From Trissonchulus latispiculum (lineage: Eukaryota > Nematoda > Enoplea > Enoplida > Ironidae): a DNA stretch of 64,000 nt. Position 1 is the stretch's first letter; each line of letters starts with the position of its first letter. Position numbers and translations under genes: made by a program. This document shows, in pieces, positions 45,547 through 57,370 of the stretch. The stretch is from assembly GCA_030248195.1 (NCBI GenBank), contig JASAND010013275.1, positions 1 through 64,000 on the forward strand. The letters run 5' to 3'. The notes under the pieces are model-generated. The model saw only the letters and a program-made list of their open reading frames with translations, made no database searches and had not been told where the DNA came from.

Positions 45547-46280
45547 GTTTGTGTAATGTGTGTAATATTTCGACACCGTCGACTGCAGGAATGAATGCTG
45601 TGAAGTTTTTAGTTAAGTCATTAATAGGTATTCAACTATAGTCTAGGTGATTTATTTACTATTAATACCTTTGACACAAAGTAACATACTAGCCGAATGA
45701 ATGATTGCTGGGGCAATCTATTGTAGTTCAAAAGATGAACTTATTGGGGGTAACCATGTGCCATGGATAAAGGTAACGGAGACTGAGGAAAAGTTGAGAG
45801 GAAGCAGTGGAGCTCGGACAGGGGAAGTGGGAAATAAGGTTGAGCCTTGAGGTCTTTCCCTGGGGCACTCATAAAAGCAAAATGCTGCCCTGCTATCTCT
45901 AATCACAAAAGTTTAAGGTTTTAATATTTGCTGTTGATTTGAAAAACAACACAAGATTTAGCTAGCCAAAATTGTTGTGAATGAAACAAATTCCATAAAA
46001 ATTTTAACGGCTCATAAAGCAATCGGACAGTACAGTAGGAGCAAGAGTGCGTAATTGCACTATATATTAGAAGAAGAGTAAGCCAATAGACTAGACTCTT
46101 CTTGCTATTACGTAACGGTGCTCCGACCACAATACGCGAATGTTTCCCCAGTTTGGTGGGGGGGGATGGGGGTAGCCAACAGCCAATCACATTGCAGAGA
46201 CCCACCTCTCCGTTTGGTTGGGGAGGGGGTTGAGCAGAGGATTACGGTAGTTTTACTGCATTTCTAAGGTGGGTCCCCGC

Positions 46281-46595
46281 AGAGTTGGAAGCGGGTACCA
46301 TTTTGGCGGCCCGCCCCGCCCCGCCCCGCGGCCCGCGGCCCGCAACCAACTGATACCCGCAAGGTACCCGCAAAATTTTTCGAGTGGTATACGATTACTA
46401 TGTTGTTAAATTTATTAAAAAATGTTACTAATTAAAAATAAACTTTGATTTAAGGCTTCCAAACTACTTTACCTAATAGTGTATTGAGATGGCTTGCTGA
46501 AATCTAGAGATTAATTCAACTTGCCGAAGTTTGCCGAAAAAGTACCAAAACGTTTTCGAAAAGTTTAAAAATTTAAGCTAACTGATACGTTTAAT
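46281..46595. mobile_element. GC-rich element end (partial)
   Basis: Starts near CAGAGTTGGAAGCGGG and holds CCCGCCCCGCCCCGCGGCCCGC words, then AT-rich sequence. Only one end was found. Confidence 0.4.
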
Positions 46596-46905
46596 TAGAG
46601 ATGCACCTAGACTTGGCTCCCAATGTCAGTTTCGGTGGTTCAGCTCGATGCCGACCGGGACCAATATTTTGTAATTTTTTAGCAATTTTTCGCCAAAAGT
46701 TTGGATTTTAAAAGTCATAATTAAGTTTTAATTGGTAGAAATTGCTTGTTATTATATTAGTCATCGATCGATTTGAGTGAAAACAACACTAGTAATTTTG
46801 TCGATATGTACTTGAAATTATAGCAAAATCTTAATTTTTAGGAAAATTCTCCTTAGACCCACAATTTTCAGGCTCCATTCTCGGACCCGGCCCGGTGCAT
46901 CTCTA
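46596..46905. mobile_element. MITE with TAGAGATGCACC ends
   Basis: Inverted ends TAGAGATGCACC and GGTGCATCTCTA bound 310 bp. Flanks do not show a clear 8-bp match, so hAT membership rests on the termini alone. Confidence 0.6.
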
Positions 46906-47590
46906 CAAGAAATTAATGTTGCGCTCATGTAGTCTCGAAAAAGACCCATGTAAGGACTAGTCTATTTAGATCTCAAGGTTCTGAAAAATGATAGTCTTTA
47001 ATTTGCTGAAAATTATGCATTGTTCACTGCTTCGAAAACGCATTTAGCCTGGTAGAGGGCAGAGACCCTGGAAACTTTTGGCGACGTTATAATTCCACAA
47101 CTGCAGATGACAACAGATGACTACATAGCAACAAACTGAACAGCAACAAAGGAGTTAGGATAGGATGTCCAAAGTTCCACAAAAACACATACAGTTATCG
47201 GAAGCGGCGGTAAGATTAATATAATCAAGAATACATAATAAATATAGGTTGTATTCAAATTCACAAAAGAATTCGAGTGCTAAGCTTTACGAAACACTCG
47301 GGTTTCACAATCCCTTGCAGTTTTGCTTGACGTGTCCGAAAATTAGATGGTGCGCGAGAAATTGTGCAACAACTTAGTTGTGAAATAGCTTAGTTCAAAT
47401 TTAAAATGCCGGAAATTTGAATTAGACTTGGCGTGCTCAGTTTTTGCATCAGTGAGTATGTGCAGAACGTTTAATTCAGCAATGTTTTAATAAGGATTCT
47501 ATTCTGGACCATATATGGATGGTTTGAAACAGTTACTAAAATATTGATTCATTTGTCGTTTGGTTGTTTCTAATAGTGTTAACAGATACC
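46906..47590. other. Non-coding DNA
   Basis: AT-rich, no gene recognised. Confidence 0.4.
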
Positions 47591-47592
47591 TA

Positions 47593-47629
47593 ATTTGCAT
47601 ACTGATTTGCATTCTTTTGGGTATAAAAG
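47593..47629 (+). promoter_or_regulatory. Promoter-like block: two octamers and a TATA box
   Basis: Two perfect ATTTGCAT octamers (47593-47600 and 47605-47612) precede TATAAAAG at 47622-47629; a TCAGTC initiator-like word follows about 25 bases on. It could be a real core promoter or part of a retroelement terminal repeat. Confidence 0.5.
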
Positions 47630-47683
47630 GCAGCTGAATGTGCGCGCGTTGTCAGTCGCAGCACTGAGCAGCTACAAGTTTTG

Positions 47684-47789
47684 GTTGTGAAGCACGCTAC
47701 AGCGTGCTTCACAACTACAGTTGTGAAGCATGGTACAGCGTGCTTCACAAATGCAGTTGTGAAGCAGAGTGCACATCGTCCTTCACAAC
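47684..47789 (+). repeat. Three tandem hairpins
   Basis: 47684-47715 is a perfect palindrome (GTTGTGAAGCACGCT, 2-base spacer, inverse). 47720-47750 and 47756-47789 are diverged copies that keep the paired GTTGTGAAGC/GCTTCACAA arms. The array begins about 55 bases after the TATA box at 47622. Confidence 0.8.
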
Positions 47790-47850
47790 TCGGATGGAGG
47801 CACGGGAGTTACATACAGCACAGCAAATTTGAACTAAGCTATTTCCCAAC

Positions 47851-48160
47851 TAAGAGTGTGACAAGCGTCAAGCTCTTAGTTATTAGGCTTGTGGACATGA
47901 TCTGCGCGGTAACGGCTGACCCCCCCCCCCCCACAAATTAGACCCATTACTTATAAAAATTCGTACTCTATTCTTGTGTGCTGAAGCTCGCAACAGACGC
48001 ACATTGAACCAACTGACTAGTTGTGTTTTCGAGTTTAGAACGTAGGCATAGTGTGCGAATTTCTTTGAAGTGATGGGTCTAATTTGTGGGGGAGGGTCAG
48101 CCGTTATCGTGCAGATCATGTCCCCAAGCCTAATAACTAATAACGCTTGTCACACTCTTA
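47851..48160. mobile_element. Foldback element, TAAGAGTGTGACAAGC ends
   Basis: About 80-bp inverted arms (TAAGAGTGTGACAAGCG..., GGCTGACCCCCC) around a short centre. Related to 44305-45546 and 27820-28096. Its right end TTA is the target of the next element. Confidence 0.8.
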
Positions 48161-49992
48161 GGGTCTTTTCGCGAATGGGTAGAGTAGAGTAGAGTAGATT
48201 AGAGTTAAAATTAACTCTTTTAACCCTTTTCATGAATGCGCATTGTTAAATTTAACTCTGTCTGTTTTTAACTCTTTTAACTCTGCAGGGTTAAAAATCA
48301 ATGAGTTAAAAGAGTTAAAACTGGCAGAGTTAAAATTAACTCTCTGCATATGTGAGAAGAGTTAAAAAGATTATAATTTTTGCTTACGCAATGTCCAAGT
48401 TTTCACCATTTGAGAATTTTAAAAACTTCCCAACGTTTCGAAAATTTTAAATAAAATAAGACAAGATATTTACTCATTTCATTAATAGACATTTATTACA
48501 TCTTCCATGCAGCGTCATCCTGTATTAGGGCAATCCGGGCGTATTCCTGTGTGTAATTTGCAGTTTTTAACCGATTTTGTTGAAATTTAGCATGTATCCA
48601 TCTCAACAAATTATTGACCAATCTGCAGCAAAGTTTTTAAGTTTAAGCTTTTAAAGGGTTAACAACATGGGTAAAACTACAACTCATGGGGAACCAACCA
48701 AAGATTTTTACGATTTTCGTGAAAAGTTGTATAGGTATATTCAGAGTTCGCTGAAAACTAATCTGAAGACAGTGTTTCTGTCCAGGTTTCCGTTGTTTCT
48801 ATTGCCAGCTTGCAGTTTGCCTACAATGAAGTGCTAATGAATAGTTGAGCCGAAAAACAGGCATCATGTTCGTTTGCTGAGACCACGACAGAGCCCCAAA
48901 AACCTTTGTACATGTTTTCAGCAAAATCGGATTCTCTTGGTTTTCCTGAAAACTTGAGCAATTTCAACTAAACTTTAATACTAAAGCAGATAGGTGCAGC
49001 AAAATTAAATAGAAAAATGTTTGTTTATTAAAATTTAATAGAGATTTCAAATTTGAATTGAAATGTTTGCCCTTAGAATCGCAGTTGGGATAACAATTGA
49101 TCCTGTACTGTAATTCTGATGAACATAATTAGTTGCAGCTAAGTTCGCGTAACATTTGTCTAGTCCTTTCAAAAAGTCAAAAACTCAAATTTTTTAAAGT
49201 TTACAGTAATTTTCATGGCAAAATTAGCGCTTTAATTAATCCACTTTTTGAGAAAAAATTGAGCTTTCGGTTAGTTGTATTGGCCCGTTGATTCGGCTTT
49301 TCATGTTGTCAGCTCTCATACATACTTCAAATTTGCATTTATAGGTGTTGTTAAATAACTTACAAATAGAGACTATTTATAACGATAATTATTTAAACTT
49401 TATTAATTTTATTTAATTGTTATTTCTAAAAATACAGCATGTTTAAAACATTTTGTTAGATCTATTTTTATTTTATTAAGTAGCCTATTTCGTTACTTTA
49501 GCGATAAATAATTCAGCAGAATGTTGGCAAATGCTTAAGTAATTTTGAAGCATTATGAACCATCCAATGAAATTATGTGTTGCACTTTCATTGGCTGGAT
49601 TATCTTGTCATTTTTAAAGCTTTATTACGCGCGCTCGCGCAAAATGTGGCAATAACAATGTAAATGATAGAAGATTTTAACTCGTTTAACCCGCGTGCTG
49701 AGACGCGGGTTAAAATTCAATGTAAAATGTCGTGAGCGAGTTAAAAGAGTTAAATTTAACCCATTCATGAAAAGGGTAGAGTTAAATTTAACTCTGCAGG
49801 TTTTTAACTCCACGTGTCATTCACGAAAAGAGTAGAGTTAAAAGAGTTAATTTTTAACTCTTTTCGCGAATGAGCGTAGAGTTAAAAATTTTAACTCTGC
49901 TTAACTCGGCGAGTTAATTTTAACTCGTTTAACCCATTCGCGAAAAGGATCGAGTTAAATTTAACTCGTTTAACCCATTCGCGAAAAGGCCC
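48161..49992. mobile_element. Harbinger-like element with GAGTTAAA arrays, copy 1
   Basis: Left end GGGTCTTTTCGCGAATGGGT and inverse right end ACCCATTCGCGAAAAGGCCC, flanked by TTA on each side (48158-48160, 49993-49995). The ends are packed with AGAGTTAAAAGAGTTAAA words in both orientations; the 1-kb centre is shared with copy 2. No transposase frame. Confidence 0.85.
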
Positions 49993-49995
49993 TTA

Positions 49996-52179
49996 GGGCC
50001 TTTTCGCGAATGGGTAGAGTAGAGTAGAGTAGAGTAGAGTTAAAATTAACTCTTTTAACTCTTTTCGCGAATGCACAGAGTTAAATTTAACTCTGCCTGT
50101 TTTTAACTCTTTTAACTCTGCAGGGTTAAAAAGCAAGGAGTTAAACGGGTTAAAACTGGCAGAGTTAAAATTAACTCTGTGCATTCGCGAAAAGTGTTAA
50201 AAGAGTTAAAACTGGCAGAGTTAAAATTAACCCTGCGCATTCATGAAAAGAGTTAAAAGGGTTAAGTGATTCCTACTGGAGACATCAACTTTGGACGGTT
50301 ATTATCAATCATTACGTGGAGTTAAGCAACCATCTTTGTATCAGAATGTTTCCCAATAGTTTTTCTTTTCAATTATTTGGATATACCTATACTATAATTT
50401 TGGCTTTCCAGTAGTATTTCACTGAATTACAACAGTCCAATTTTTCTTTTTTTTGGAAATTGAAGTAGAATCTTTTTAGTACGACGGCTATTATAATTCA
50501 ATACATTATTTATTTTTATGTACTCTTGTCCTATAGGATAGTAATTGGTAAATAACCATGTCTCACTTCTCACAGACTTGCCCGCTATCTGTCCTTAAAG
50601 CTGCCTTTTCGCTTCATCTTGGGTGTACATTGCTGAAGTATGACCGGTGTACCTGATTCACTCTGGAAACCGAAAATGTTTTGTCGCCGATTTTGCTGAA
50701 AGCATACAGGGGTTTTCTGGGTCGCTGAGCACGAATTTGAAGGCCGTTTTTCGATTCAGCTTTTTGTTAGCTCAGTATAGGCTTACAACTTAAGCTTACA
50801 TGTTTAGCTTATTTCGACCCAACGAATCGAAAAACGGACTTCAAATTCGTGTTCAGCGACCCCAGAAAACCCCTGTATGCGACTAGTTTTAAGCAAAATT
50901 GGCGACAAAAAATTTCGGTATCCCTTGGTCGCCCCCTGCGAATCGAAAAAGTCAATACTAGTGAAATAGAATAATTTTTCGATATTTGAACTCAGCGTGG
51001 TTGAAAACCTACCCATACCAAATTTCAGCTCAATTAGTCATGTTTTAAAAATTCTGAGTGGTGGGGGGCTAATCTGGAAAAGACCCCAGACAGAGCCCAA
51101 CCCGCTGTACATATTTTCAGTAAAATAAGTTTCTCTTGGTTCTCCCAAGAACATAACTACCAAATAATACTAAAACAAACAGATGAAGCAAAATAAAATC
51201 GAAAATTTTAAAATTCAGCAGAGATTTCAAATTTGACTACAAATGGTTGCCCTTAAATTCACAGTTGGGATAACAATTCATCATGTACTGTCATTCTTGA
51301 GCCTTACCAGTTCCAGCAAAGTTCGCGTAACATATGTCTAGATGTCCTTCCATAAAGTCTAAAGGTTCAATTTTTTAAAGTTTACAGTAATTTTCATAGC
51401 AAAATTGGTGCTTTAACCCATTTTTTTAGAGAAAATTGAGCTTTCGGTTAGTTGTAGTGTCCCGTTGATTCGGCTTTCATGTTGCCAGCTCTCATAAACA
51501 CTTCTTCAAATTTGCATTCATAAAGTGGAGTTAAATAACTTGCAAAAATAATTTAAAGCTTATTTATAATTATAATTAATTATTTTAATTTAATTATATA
51601 ATTTTATTTAATATTATTTCTAACAATGCAGCATGTTTAAAACATTTTGTTCCATCGATTTTTATCTTATTAAGTAGAATATTTCGTTGCTTAAGCGTAA
51701 ACAATTCAGCTGAATATTGGCAAATGCTTAAGTAATTTTGAAGTATTATGAACCATCCAATGAAATTAAGTGTTGTGCTTTCATTGGTTGGATTATCTTG
51801 TCATATTGAAAGCTTTATTGCGCGCGCAAAACCTGGCAATAACAATGTAAAGGATAGAAGATTTTAACTCGTTTAACCCGCGTGCTGAGACGCGGGTTAA
51901 AATTCAGTGTAAAATGTCGTCAGCGAGTTAAACGAGTTAAATTTAACCCATTCATGAAAAGGGTAGAGTTAAATTTAACTCTGCATGTTTTTAACTCTAC
52001 GTGTCATTCACGAAAAGAGTAGAGTTAAAAGAGTTAATTTTTAACTCTTTTCGCGAATGGCCGAAGGGTTAAAAATTTTAACTCTGCTTAACTCGGCGAG
52101 TTAAATTTAACTCGTTTAACCCATTCGTGAAAAGGATCGAGTTAATTTTAACTCGTTTAACCCATTCGCGAAAAGGCCC
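49996..52179. mobile_element. Harbinger-like element with GAGTTAAA arrays, copy 2
   Basis: Ends GGGCCTTTTCGCGAATGGGT and its perfect inverse, flanked by TTA (49993-49995 and 52180-52182). Homologous to copy 1 in arrays and centre, with an added palindrome (about 50664-50930) similar to the one at 38504-39064. Confidence 0.85.
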
Positions 52180-52182
52180 TTA

Positions 52183-53095
52183 GAGATTTACCGATCTATT
52201 TTTTAAGAATCAAACTGCGATATAATTTATGAAGGCCTTAACAGAATACCTGGCTTGACCGGTGAACTACCGTATTATGCCAATCAGTGGCCCAACCAAT
52301 AAAACTCCCAAAGGCGTTTTTTCGGGGGGGTGGGGGTGGGGGTGGGCGCTTTTTTGAATTGTTTAGTGCTCGCGATCATGGGCATTAAAACCACAAGTTT
52401 GTGAAGAAAGTAGCGACTGGCTAAGCTATTTCAAAGCTGTACAAGCGATGGTTATACTCTTTGGATAGACCCGCGGGGGAAGCTGACACTTGCCATGCAA
52501 CTTGTTCCGCAAAAACTTACCAAATTTATCGAAAATTAACAATACAGCAATTATAAGCGGATTTTCAAAACATCGCCCGTGGGCGTTTTTTCGGGTGGGC
52601 GCTTTTTTAGATTTCAAAAAATCCTAAATTGGCTATTCCTGAAAAACAGACCATGGGCCACTTCTTAGCATAATACAGTACATAGAAGTCAGTCGGACAA
52701 GTTTTCAAAATTTCTCTTCGATTTAAAATTTAAACTAAATAAATTACAAAAGTTTGATTAGTTTAATCATTTTACAACTAACAATTTCCAAAAGGGCACA
52801 ATATAAAAATAGTAAATGAAATAGTAAAATCAAAATCATGTGGCTGATTTAGTGACTGCAAAGACTGTGTTAGACTCAGCGGCTCAGCGCTAACAATGCT
52901 AACAATGTTGTAATTGCGAGTGTACATATGCATATCAAGTCTGCCACAGTAGCAAAGCAGCACGAGGTGCTAGAAGTTTGCAAAAATTCCGGACAAATAT
53001 AAAATATTTCGGCAACGTTTGCATTGTTGAGAAAATCGTATAGAAAATAAGGTAAATTTGCGTTTTTCAAGCGAAAAAACCTAATAAAAATAGCG
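52183..53095. other. Non-coding DNA
   Basis: Two similar GGGCGTTTTTTCGG...GGGCGCTTTTTT segments near 52311-52355 and 52582-52608. No gene recognised. Confidence 0.4.
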
Positions 53096-53226
53096 GTTTT
53101 CCCGCGGTTATCAGAATCGGCGGTAACCACAATAACCGCGCGGTTTTGCTTCCTTACCGCATACCGCAGGTCTGCGGTTACCGCCGCGGTAACCGCGGTA
53201 AAACCGCACCGCTGCCCATCCCTACA
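53096..53226. mobile_element. hAT-like MITE end, CCGCGGTAACCGC array
   Basis: GC-rich words GGTTACCGCCGCGGTAACC lead to a terminus GCTGCCCATCCCTA, a familiar hAT-type end. The opposite end was not found. Confidence 0.5.
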
Positions 53227-54540
53227 TATTATAGTTAAAAGTTATAATCCGACATTGCTATATCCCATGACGACCGAGTTGTAAAGGGTCCCAAACGGAG
53301 AATTTTGGTTCATTTTTTAAATTTTTGTTTGGTATTTCGGAAGCTCTGAATTTTTTCGGGAAAAGCTACAGACCTAAGACTTTGCACATATATTAATATG
53401 GCGCCGGTAATTCACACACCAAACGGCAGCTCACAGTAGCTTCTCGTTCGGGAGTACTGTAGCAGCAAAGTTTGAAAATTTTATATTTTTCACTAGGTGA
53501 CCTCAAGCCTGATCCCCCAAAGTATGAAATTTTTACAGAACATAGTCAGGATGCGTGCAAAGTTTTGGCGGGTTTAGGCTTTGTAATGGGGTTTTATGAC
53601 TGCTTTATTAACAGTGAAAAACTGCTCAAAATCAGCATGTGGCAAAACTTTGATGGAATTTTTCTCCTCGCAGAAGCAATATCGTGACTTGGTGAAATTA
53701 GAAAAGTTGTTTAGAATGATGAGACTGATTACTTGTTTGCATTAATTCGATGAATTTGAAAATTTACCATTTTTGGGAGAAGCTAATTTTGCGTCTCTGA
53801 CAGCAAAAATTGAACAAAATGTTGTACTACTTTTTACTGCTGCGGTCAAGACGCTTAAAAGTTTGCACTTATATGTATACTATTAAGAGACATCTGAAAT
53901 TTGAGCCCAATCGACTGCCTATAGCGGATTAGGTCTCAAACGAAATGTGTCAGTTGCCATAATTTGGGGATTGAATGCATGGTAAATGTGGTGCAGAATC
54001 TGGGTGTACTCGGTCAATTTTGCAGTTGCGCATACCTAACAATAATCGTAAAGGTTCCTTTATGTTCACGAGAAAATTGAAGACACCGGCTCGTAGCAGT
54101 CCGGAGAAAAATCAAAAAACTCGACCACTCCCATGCACGAAAATGCCGTAGGTCAGCAACTTTGCGAGACTGCTGTGAACGCTGTGAAAAATAAAAAGGA
54201 TCGAAACTTAATTATTTTTGAAGGAACCCAGGTTCCAATATATGACAAAGTTTGAGCGCCATCGGAAAAATATTTGTCATTGTATTTGGTATACCCCCAC
54301 TTAAAGCACGAAAACACAACGCTTGCTTGAGTGAATTGCAGTGAGCTATATTGCGAGCTATATAGGTCATAAATTCTTCATTTAGTCCTAGCTAGCTTTA
54401 CAATGCGATGAATAGTACGGTCTAAAACCCGGTTCCCAAAACATAGAGTGCTATATTAAGCAAAATGTGGCAAAAGTCACATTACAATGTAAATGGTTAC
54501 CATGTGGCCGTTAATACTCGACATTTCATTTATTTTTAAG
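53227..54540. other. Non-coding DNA
   Basis: Short frames only; no domain recognised. Confidence 0.4.
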
Positions 54541-54551
54541 GAGAACAATAA

Positions 54552-54557
54552 TTTATT
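54552..54557 (-). terminator. Polyadenylation signal for the 54.7-kb receptor gene
   Basis: AATAAA on the minus strand about 100 bases past the receptor stop codon. Confidence 0.5.
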
Positions 54558-54655
54558 TACACAAAGATTGCAAGTACATACAGTGTTTCCACAACTATTA
54601 ATATATTAAAGTCCCAAGCTTAATCACGAATCAAATGAAACCCTCCCAAAATACT

Positions 54656-55735
54656 CTAACTCGTAGCTGTAATTTTTATAACACTTGAACTGCTGGTATG
54701 CTGTTGGGAATTTCCTTTGCAAGGTACTTTTCTTACTAGAGCAGCTCTGATTCTTTTGTTAAAAATGGCATACAAGTAGAAATTTGATGCTTGCGCAAAC
54801 CAAAACGTTATAGCAAGAAATAATTGAGTACCCCATTGTATTGTATGGGTCCGTAAGTTCGACATAGCAATCTCATACGTTAAGGCGATTACTGCCTGTT
54901 CTCCTACAATCGCCTCACTTGGATACATTGATATGAAGAAGAACAAATTATTCAAAGTCATGGGCACTGTTAAACAAAGCTGAAGACAACATAACTGTTT
55001 ATCGTTGTTCCATTTGGCTTTGTTATTGCTGCTATTTTCCTTGCCAGACAACCTAGGTTTTCGTTTAACTACAATACCAACAACCACACACAATGACAAA
55101 AGAAACGCCGCCACACCTTTCACAAGATCAAGAAGAAGAACACTAATTATTAGGTTATTGTAGGCGGCTGTAGTTGACCAGGCAATATATGAATCAAATA
55201 GGAGCAAAGTATCATTGAAATATAGTAATGAGTAGAGTAGAGCAAAAGCAGCCACCTTGACAATAAATGATTTATCGTTTATTCTTTTAAAATAAAGAGG
55301 AAACCATAAAGCAACCATTCGTTCCAACGCTACTGCAACGCAAACTACATCGTTGATTGCACTAGTCCCGTTCATTATTCCATAGGCAAAACAATTAAAC
55401 TTTTCCGCCCAGGACCAGTCAAATCCCTGGGCATTGACGATTTCACAAAGTTTCCAAGCTACCAGGGCACAATTTGTCCAGATAGCTCCCATAGCAATAA
55501 TTCGATGATAGACGAAACTGATTTGTTTGAATTCTGAATCTTGCAATAAAAGTAAAGTCAGCACGGAGCCTGTCGTACCAGCAAGGCCAAAACACAACGC
55601 TGCATATTTTGAGTTCCACAGTAAATTCTCAATGTATAAGGTGTCGACAAACGACTTGTAGTACTCTTTGACCTGATCCTCGCTCATATACGTAGATAGA
55701 TTTAGCCACACAAGAAGTTGCCTGGTATCGTTCAT
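54656..55735 (-). CDS. Rhodopsin-class-like GPCR, paralogue 1
   Basis: 359 residues in one exon with seven hydrophobic segments at about 44-65, 73-95, 114-140, 157-177, 193-223, 249-272 and 300-324. The N-terminus is short, without a signal peptide, and has NDT and NLS glycosylation sites. TM3 ends in ERM (138-140) in place of DRY. TM7 has SNFYLY (317-322) in the NPxxY position, followed by a basic helix FNKRIRAALVRK. The usual CWxP of TM6 is absent (TVPMTLNNL instead), and TM2 lacks the conserved Asp. It is very like the gene at 60186-61259, also minus strand 4.5 kb away, so the pair is a local duplication. The ligand is unknown; it would act at the plasma membrane through G proteins. A divergent lineage-expanded class A receptor fits best. 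Confidence 0.85.
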   Translation of the reverse strand: MNDTRQLLVWLNLSTYMSEDQVKEYYKSFVDTLYIENLLWNSKYAALCFGLAGTTGSVLTLLLLQDSEFKQISFVYHRIIAMGAIWTNCALVAWKLCEIVNAQGFDWSWAEKFNCFAYGIMNGTSAINDVVCVAVALERMVALWFPLYFKRINDKSFIVKVAAFALLYSLLYFNDTLLLFDSYIAWSTTAAYNNLIISVLLLDLVKGVAAFLLSLCVVVGIVVKRKPRLSGKENSSNNKAKWNNDKQLCCLQLCLTVPMTLNNLFFFISMYPSEAIVGEQAVIALTYEIAMSNLRTHTIQWGTQLFLAITFWFAQASNFYLYAIFNKRIRAALVRKVPCKGNSQQHTSSSSVIKITATS

Positions 55736-57049
55736 GTTTAGCTCACATTAAATTAATGCTAATGGTTGGTCGGTAATATTGCAAGGTAAACAGTACTAGA
55801 AACTTAAGCTTTGGATGTAAACAAATGTTCTACTTAGTGACTAAGACAGGCTGCCTTTGTTTGCAATATCCCGTCATGGCTCAGGCAGCGAAAACATTAG
55901 TAAAAATGAGCTGTCACAATGGATATAGTTGAGCTTATTGTAAAAAGAAGCTCAGTCGAAATAGGAAATACTGAGTAAATTCAATCATGTTCAGAGAGTC
56001 TAAGCTTGTCTTCGCTCAGAAAATTAAAAAGTATTGCTTGCTTTCCAGGATTTCCAGCATGTAAAGACTCATCACATTTGCTGAGATGAGAACCGCCGAG
56101 CATGCTGTTGTTCCTTCATAACAAAGCAGAGCTGTACTAATGCGCAACAAGATGCGCGGCAAGAATAACAATAAGAAACATTTAATGAAACTTAATTAAA
56201 ATGATAAAGGTCAGGTTAGGAAAAACCTTATCCATATAGAGTGATCATTAGTTTTAGAAAATTTAAAATCAGATTCAAGTAGCTTACCTGTAATGATGCT
56301 CATTCGATTTGCTTTAAGATCTTGGTGAGAGTTGTACCTGACTTCTCATCAGTAAATTTACTGTACTGATATTTTTCAGTTACCGTTTCGCAAAGCAATA
56401 AATGCATCTTATGACGAAAATCAGCTGAAATCGCAATGTTTGTAGAAATACCACTGAATTCGACGAAAATTATCAAAATCTGCAAAGAGTGGTTTTGAAA
56501 AGCACTGTGCTATTTTATTTGCAGTGTAATCGGGAACTCTCAATACTGTGACGTGTTTTTAAGCAGGAATATACCCAGTATAAAACAATTCAATACAGCA
56601 TCGACTGACCACAGTCACTTGTTATGCCACTTTTGTTAAAAGTAGATGTGCCCTCTCCCCCATGAAAACGCCGTGTGCCTGTAACACGAACTTAGCAATC
56701 AGTCAAATGAAACAAAAGCTGTGCTAGGCCATTGAAATCAGAATAACAGTCTGCATCACGTGTAGTACGAGATATCTTCCCAAGTGAATTTGATGTTTCA
56801 ATGTTCACAGCTTCAAATCCTCACAAAAGGCATTAAACAAATTACACCGGAAACGCCCTTTAACCCTCACCTATATTGACTCCAAGCTAAGGGTTTGTAA
56901 GGATTGTAGCAAATATCAAACATGACTTTGTTCATGACATTTAATTAAAGAATTTTCACCTGATGATTATCCGTAATACAATTTTTTTTGAGTTCACAAA
57001 ACGTCAAGCACGCTTATGTCTAAATCAAGTTGTCTTCAAAACCTGGAAC
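55736..57049. other. Upstream region of receptor 1, non-coding
   Basis: Contains the presumed 5' flank of the minus-strand receptor gene. No promoter element is confidently recognised. Confidence 0.4.
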
Positions 57050-57370
57050 CGTTTCAAGAAAGGGTAGAGTAGAGTTAAAATTTGCTCGATTCTTTTCAAA
57101 AAAGTGTTAGAAGAGTTAACTTTATCCCTGTGAGTTAGGAAAAGTAAAAGTATTAACTCTCGTGAATTTGTAATAGTTAAAATTAATTCTTTTCAAGCAA
57201 TTCTAATTCAACCTTCCAGGAATCGCTGGAAGAGTTAAAAATTGGTAGAATTAAATTTAACTCTACCCCTTTCACGAAAGCAATTAAATTTAACTCTCTG
57301 TAAACTCCTAGTGAGCTTTTTCCATTAAAGTTTAACCTCAATCAGAAGATTCGGGTTAAGCAGAGTTAAG
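57050..57370. mobile_element. Decayed GAGTTAAA-type MITE
   Basis: AGGGTAGAGTAGAGTTAAAAT at the left and repeated GAGTTAAA/TTTAACTC words resemble 48161-52179, but no clean termini survive. Confidence 0.55.

Larger units (their letters stand above)
40600..46280. repeat. Long duplicated unit with inverted arms, copy B
   Basis: Left arm about 40600-41530 is the inverse of 34815-35750. The interior 41536-45960 matches copy A in direct order. The right arm 45960-46280 is the inverse of the left arm, cut short near 46280 where a GC-rich element begins. It contains a 1242-bp foldback insertion (44305-45546) absent from copy A. No coding gene is recognised beyond the 75-base exon candidate. Confidence 0.75.

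Noticed and set aside
46596..46905. Firm hAT assignment of this MITE
   Set aside because: The 8-bp flanks do not match, so only the termini support it.
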